Shown: positions 6,471 through 9,603 of the stretch, in pieces | How the letters are laid out: every line of letters begins with the position of its first letter | How positions within the stretch are numbered: position 1 is the first letter of the stretch | Origin: Sphingobacteriaceae bacterium | GTDB lineage: Bacteria; Bacteroidota; Bacteroidia; Sphingobacteriales; Sphingobacteriaceae | Direction: 5' to 3' | Assembly: GCA_947460275.1 (NCBI GenBank) | Contig: CANHHZ010000071.1 | Location: forward strand, 1 to 9,603 | Length of the DNA stretch: 9,603 bases | Notes under the pieces: generated by a model | What the model was told of the DNA's origin: nothing | Seen by the model: the letters and a program-made list of their open reading frames with translations, nothing else | The model's database searches: none | Translations under genes and position numbers: made by a program

Positions 6471-8836
6471 TAAACAAGATTTAAAATTTCACGAATCAAA
6501 CCATCGCTTAATTCTTCTAGTTTTAAAATATCACGACTTACTTCCTCAATTTCTCGCAAAGGTTTGTGGCGATAGAAATATTTGTTAAAGCTGATTTCAT
6601 AACCAATTTTAGTGGCGTCTAAATTTATCCAAGCCTCTTCCATATGCGGTCTTACTTCGCGTAAAAAATATGCGTGAATATTCTCTTTAAGTGGTATATT
6701 TTCGCTGTCGCGCAAATCGCTTTCAGTTTCATATTCTATATATTCGCCTTTTTTATCGGTGGCAAAATAGCCGTAATTGACGAGTTCAGATTCTTTACAA
6801 TCTAAATGATTTAGTAATTTTTCCAACTTATCTCCCGTTAGTTTGACTGTGCCTTTTTCTACTTTTTTGGCACTGGCATCATACCAACTAACCGCATTCA
6901 AAATAGCATTTTTTTCAGAAGAAGAGAGTTTTGCTTTTTTAGCTTTTAATGCTTCATCCACTTTTTCTTTAAACAAATTAAAGTCGCTAGATTCAACACT
7001 TCCGATGGTTTGCATCAAATTAGTTGCGATATTTAATAAATCTAACTGCTTCTTCCACAAAGCTTCGTTTGTCAAGGTTTTGATTTGTTTGGCACTTAGG
7101 TTAAGCTCGTTTTTTTCGCACCAATCAACAATTTCTTTTTCGTGCTTGGTAATGTCGGTATAAACTTTTTCACCAAAGGTTTCATAAGCCCAAATCATTG
7201 GTTCGCGCAAGGTTTTTTCAAAACGCAGTTCAGCAATGCGTTCATTGGTAAATTGAGATTTTAATCTTTTTGGTCGCTCGATTGTTACTTTGTAATATCC
7301 GAAATCCTTGTTATCAAAAATTTGAGCAGCAATTCCTTTTTCTTCTTTGGTTTCGGCATTCAAAATGCGGTCAACGGCTTGCATTTTTTCATATACCGAC
7401 ACGATTTCGCGGATATGTTCAGGCGCAAATTCACAATTTTTATTTCCTAAATTTTTACGGAGTTTTCGAAACAACAAACTGGCGTCGATCAATTGCACTT
7501 TGCCTTTTCTGTTGGCGACCTTGTTGTTACTTAAAATCCAAATATAGGTGGTGATGCCAGTATTATAAAATAAGTTGTTAGGCATTTGCACGATGGCTTC
7601 CAACCAATCATTTTCTATGATATATCTGCGAATGTTGCTTTCGCCTCCGCCAGCGTCACCCGTAAATAAACTGCTACCATTATGAACTGAGGCAATGCGA
7701 GAGCCCATTGGGCTTTGCGTGAGAGATTTCATCTTCTTCACCATTTCCATCAAAAAAAGTAATTGTCCATCCGACGAGCGGGGCGTTGCATCCGCATCTT
7801 CTTCAGCGCCCCAATAGTTTGTAAGTTTGATTTTAAAACGAGGGTCAATAATGTCTTTTCCATCTTTGATGTATTTAATGTCCGAAACCCATGATTTGCC
7901 ATAAGGTGGATTGGAGAGCATAAAGTCAAAATTATTCCCAGCAAATTCGTCCGAACTTAGGGTGGAGCCCAACCTAATATTCTCAGGGTTATTTCCCTTA
8001 ATCATCATGTCAGACTTACAAATTGCAAATGTTTCTGGTTGCGATTCCTTTCCAAAGAGGTATACATCCCCGTTGCTCTTTATAATACCTTCTTCATCTT
8101 TTACGAAATTCTGAGATTCGGTAAGCATTCCACCACTGCCACAAGCGGGGTCGTATATGGTCATTACGGGTGGCAATTTATCTTTAACAGGTTCAAAAAT
8201 AATGTGCGTCATCAAGTCAATTACTTCACGCGGGGTAAAGTGCTCTCCCGCTTCCTCATTATTGTCTTCATTAAATTTCCGAATCAATTCTTCAAACACA
8301 TAACCCATTCCCAAATTGGTTAATGGTGGCAGTTTGCGACCTTCGGGATCATTTTTTTCAAAAGGCGTAAGGTTTATATATGGAGAAGTGAATTTTTCCA
8401 ATACATTTAGCAATATGTCATTAGTAGCCATTTTTTTTACTTGGGCTTTAAGTGCAAAATGCTCCATAATCTCTTTTACATTACCGCTAAAACCATTTAA
8501 GTAATCTTCAAAATTAGCCTGAAGGATTTGTTGGTTATTAGTAGCCGTATCATGAAGACGCTGTAAAGTCCACTGGCTGGTATTATAAAATACATAACCA
8601 CTGGCTTGTCTCAGGCCATTTTCATCAAGCTCGGTAAATCTAGCTTCTTCCTTTTGAAAAACTAATTCCTCTAGAACCAATGCCTTAGTTGGCTCAAGCA
8701 AAGCATCAAGTCTGCGCAAAACTACCATTGGTAAAATTACATCACGATATTTTCCTCTTACATATACATCGCGCAAACAATCGTCTGCTATTGACCAAAT
8801 TAAGGATATTGATTTATTGTGAGCAGATTGATTCAT
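6470..8836 (-). CDS. hsdM: Type I DNA methyltransferase, M subunit (N6-adenine)
   Basis: HsdM transfers a methyl group from S-adenosylmethionine to adenine in the target chosen by HsdS, protecting host DNA. The N-terminal helical domain has the typical IWSIADDCLRDVYVRGKYRD (13-32) and ILPMVVLRRLDALLEP. GEHFTPREV (197-205) precedes motif I, DPACGSGG (229-236), which binds the cofactor. Motif IV is NPPY (309-312), the catalytic N-P-P-Y of adenine methylases. At 788 residues it is much longer than EcoKI HsdM (about 530). The extra ~270 C-terminal residues end in a block with EVRPHMEEAWINLD and GYEISFNKYFYRHKP, seen in the long HsdM subclass. It is the first gene of the operon. The ATG at 8834-8836 has no clear ribosome-binding site. 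An eight-A run lies at codons 133-136. Confidence 0.96.
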   Translation of the reverse strand: MNQSAHNKSISLIWSIADDCLRDVYVRGKYRDVILPMVVLRRLDALLEPTKALVLEELVFQKEEARFTELDENGLRQASGYVFYNTSQWTLQRLHDTATNNQQILQANFEDYLNGFSGNVKEIMEHFALKAQVKKMATNDILLNVLEKFTSPYINLTPFEKNDPEGRKLPPLTNLGMGYVFEELIRKFNEDNNEEAGEHFTPREVIDLMTHIIFEPVKDKLPPVMTIYDPACGSGGMLTESQNFVKDEEGIIKSNGDVYLFGKESQPETFAICKSDMMIKGNNPENIRLGSTLSSDEFAGNNFDFMLSNPPYGKSWVSDIKYIKDGKDIIDPRFKIKLTNYWGAEEDADATPRSSDGQLLFLMEMVKKMKSLTQSPMGSRIASVHNGSSLFTGDAGGGESNIRRYIIENDWLEAIVQMPNNLFYNTGITTYIWILSNNKVANRKGKVQLIDASLLFRKLRKNLGNKNCEFAPEHIREIVSVYEKMQAVDRILNAETKEEKGIAAQIFDNKDFGYYKVTIERPKRLKSQFTNERIAELRFEKTLREPMIWAYETFGEKVYTDITKHEKEIVDWCEKNELNLSAKQIKTLTNEALWKKQLDLLNIATNLMQTIGSVESSDFNLFKEKVDEALKAKKAKLSSSEKNAILNAVSWYDASAKKVEKGTVKLTGDKLEKLLNHLDCKESELVNYGYFATDKKGEYIEYETESDLRDSENIPLKENIHAYFLREVRPHMEEAWINLDATKIGYEISFNKYFYRHKPLREIEEVSRDILKLEELSDGLIREILNLV

Positions 8837-8844
8837 ATTACTTT

Positions 8845-8873
8845 ATTATTTTACTGTTCGTATACCGTTTCAA
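8845..8873 (-). promoter_or_regulatory. Promoter candidate for the hsd operon
   Basis: On the minus strand, TTGAAA (8868-8873) and AATAAT (8845-8850) are spaced by 17 bp and each matches the sigma70 consensus at five of six positions. The -10 box ends only 8 nt before the hsdM ATG, so transcription would start at or next to the start codon. This would make hsdM leaderless or nearly so, which agrees with the missing Shine-Dalgarno. A second -10-like TATGAT lies at 8885-8890 without a good -35 partner. Confidence 0.35.
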
Positions 8874-8959
8874 CTTTTTAATTGATCATAAAATGTTTAA
8901 AAAATTGAAATGGCATAATTTGTTATTATCATTATATTAATGTACTTTTTATTTTTAAA

Positions 8960-9123
8960 TTATTCAATTAATCCCGCCACTTCTTGCCAAATAAATAACC
9001 GCGATTTTTTCGCTTCTAAATTCGCTTCAACAAAACCAACTTCAAGCCATTTGGGTGAATGGTGGCGACTTGATGGTGGGTGATTGAGGTGATGATTGGA
9101 AGAGGTAAGTCTTTTTTGCTAAC
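8960..9123 (-). pseudogene. C-terminal remnant of an unknown gene, apparently frameshifted
   Basis: Two minus-strand frames join into one convincing peptide. One frame reads DLPLPIITSITHHQV and ATIHPNGLKLV. Another continues with FVEANLEAKKSRLFIW and QEVAGLIE before TAA at 8960-8962. The switch falls at a four-T run (9032-9035 on the + strand as AAAA), and one extra T there would restore a single frame. No ATG, GTG or TTG start lies before the in-frame stop at 9124-9126, so the 5' part is also missing. I do not recognise the family. It points the same way as hsdM and ends 123 bases before it. A sequencing error could explain the frame change but not the missing start. Confidence 0.4.
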
Positions 9124-9269
9124 TTAAATTATTGGTAGAGTTAATGCTAATAAACTGCGAATAAAATGCCATTAATTTCTTTAATTTTCTCAATAAAAAC
9201 AGCTTGGATTTTAACAATCAGGAATAAAAGGAACCTGGTACCTTTTTTCTTAATTGGAACCTGGTACCT

Positions 9270-9287
9270 TTTTTCTTCGAAGAAAAA
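9270..9287. repeat. Perfect 18-bp palindrome in repeat unit 1 (also 9360-9377)
   Basis: TTTTTCTTCGAAGAAAAA is its own reverse complement, and the same palindrome recurs at 9360-9377 in the second unit. With a minimal loop it would fold as a hairpin in RNA from either strand. It could also be a site for a dimeric binding protein. Confidence 0.6.
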
Positions 9288-9297
9288 GATGAAACGT

Positions 9298-9306
9298 TTA
9301 TCCACA
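9298..9306 (+). promoter_or_regulatory. DnaA-box-like 9-mer in repeat unit 1
   Basis: TTATCCACA is an exact match to the E. coli DnaA-box consensus. It recurs at 9388-9396 because the 90-bp unit is duplicated. I saw no further clear boxes nearby and no dnaA or dnaN gene, so this is not convincing as a replication origin. Function is unproven. Confidence 0.25.
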
Positions 9307-9387
9307 AAGAGGAATAAAAGGAACCTGGTACCTTTTTTCTTAATTGGAACCTGGTACCTTTTTTCTTCGAAGAAAAAGATGAAACGT

Positions 9388-9427
9388 TTATCCACAAAGA
9401 AATTCTAAAAAACAATTTCTTGATTTT
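9388..9427. repeat. Right copy of the imperfect inverted repeat flanking the hsd operon
   Basis: This is the reverse-complement partner of 935-973, on the other side of the operon. It starts inside the second 90-bp unit, at the DnaA-box-like 9-mer, and runs on past the end of the tandem repeat. Its partner is described in the left-copy entry. Confidence 0.4.
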
Positions 9428-9446
9428 GTTTCTAACCCCCCCTCCC

Positions 9447-9490
9447 AAAATTTTCTTGCAGAAAATTTTACCCTCCCGCAAGTGGAGGGT
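9447..9490. repeat. Two adjacent hairpins in a C-rich stretch
   Basis: AAAATTTTC (9447-9455) pairs perfectly with GAAAATTTT (9461-9469) around TTGCA. Immediately after it, ACCCTCC (9470-9476) pairs with GGAGGGT (9484-9490). A run of seven Cs precedes them (9436-9442). The strand asymmetry and tandem hairpins look like a dispersed intergenic element rather than coding DNA. The role is unknown. Confidence 0.5.
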
Positions 9491-9519
9491 GATGAGCCCG
9501 TATGCGTTGCAAGATTTAC

Positions 9520-9548
9520 AAAAAAAGGAACCTGGTACCTTTTTTCTT
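9520..9548. terminator. Fifth GGAACCTGGTACC copy, bidirectional terminator-like
   Basis: This isolated copy is flanked by seven As on the left and six Ts on the right. AAAAAAGG pairs with CCTTTTTT, and the core GGAACC/GGTACC pairs apart from one A-A mismatch. The result is a hairpin with a T-run on either strand, the form of a bidirectional intrinsic terminator. It lies 16 bases past the possible minus-strand stop at 9564, which fits termination of that gene. Confidence 0.4.
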
Positions 9549-9563
9549 TAAATGGCTATTTTT

Positions 9564-9603
9564 TTAACGCAAGGCTTCGTCGCTTTTCTCAATCAAAATT
9601 TCA
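9564..9603 (-). CDS. Possible C-terminal end of a minus-strand gene (partial)
   Basis: The frame reads EILIEKSDEALR then TAA at 9564-9566 and is open to the window edge. Twelve or so residues cannot be assigned to a family. Support is its protein-like composition and the terminator-like hairpin just downstream. It could equally be non-coding. Confidence 0.2.
   Translation of the reverse strand, partial: EILIEKSDEALR

Larger units (their letters stand above)
9221..9400. repeat. Perfect 90-bp tandem duplication (two copies)
   Basis: 9221-9310 and 9311-9400 are identical by eye over all 90 bases. Each unit begins GGAATAAAAG, holds two copies of GGAACCTGGTACC followed by TTTTTTCTT (26 bp apart), then an 18-bp perfect palindrome centred on TTCGAA, and ends with CGTTTATCCACAAAGA. 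The unit length is a multiple of three, which creates long but meaningless open frames on both strands. Perfect identity suggests a recent duplication or ongoing copy-number change. Confidence 0.95.

Noticed and set aside
1065..8940. Plus-strand open frames of 62-106 codons across the operon
   Set aside because: They lie antisense to well-supported hsd genes and their peptides look like reverse-strand shadows with no family resemblance.
9221..9400. CRISPR array
   Set aside because: There are only two 90-bp units, identical throughout with no variable spacers, and no cas genes in the window.
935..9427. Composite transposon bounded by terminal inverted repeats
   Set aside because: There is no transposase or recombinase gene, the repeats are imperfect, the two inverted pairs are not nested, and no target-site duplication is evident.
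9147..9481. Three open frames of 80-87 codons on both strands over the repeat zone
   Set aside because: They exist because the 90-bp unit is a multiple of three. Their peptides are the same low-complexity repeat read in different frames.
9221..9490. Replication origin (oriC)
   Set aside because: There are only two DnaA-box-like 9-mers, both from one duplication, and no dnaA, dnaN or rpmH neighbours in view.

Overview
The window is AT-rich bacterial DNA. It carries the 3' end of rho, a tRNA-Asn gene with an encoded CCA end, and a complete four-gene type I restriction-modification operon. All four operon genes read cleanly in the standard code. Low GC, a Rho terminator, many short palindromes between genes and C-rich hairpins suggest a Gram-negative-type or candidate-phyla (Patescibacteria-like) genome. 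That placement is a guess from general appearance, not from a marker gene.

Layout: 1-158 is the end of rho (+ strand). 159-415 is intergenic, with two terminator-like hairpins and a tRNA promoter candidate. 416-490 is tRNA-Asn(GTT). 491-1005 lies between convergent transcription units (tRNA from the left, hsd operon from the right). It is packed with strong hairpins, a near-copy of the tRNA 3' end, and a 69-codon minus-strand open frame without a normal start. 1006-8836 is the operon, read on the minus strand in the order hsdM, DUF1016/YhcG-type nuclease gene, hsdS, hsdR. The three junctions overlap by 1, 11 and 11 nt. 8837-8959 holds a promoter candidate. 8960-9123 looks like a frameshifted remnant of an unknown gene. 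9221-9548 is a repeat zone: a perfect 90-bp tandem duplication, five copies of a GGAACCTGGTACC element and further hairpins. A possible end of another minus-strand gene lies at the right edge.

How the genes fit together: HsdM (N6-adenine methylase) and HsdS (two target-recognition domains) would form the methylase. Adding HsdR (PD-ExK nuclease plus SF2 translocase) would give the restriction complex. The extra gene between hsdM and hsdS encodes a DUF1016/YhcG-family protein with an apparently intact PD-(D/E)XK site. It is translationally embedded in the operon, so a role tied to restriction or defence is likely but not proven.

The operon itself is a recognisable system with one accessory nuclease. 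The least explained parts are its flanks: imperfect inverted copies of a ~40-bp sequence on both sides of the operon, the tRNA-tail duplication, the GGAACCTGGTACC repeat family with duplicated DnaA-box-like 9-mers, and the two coding remnants.
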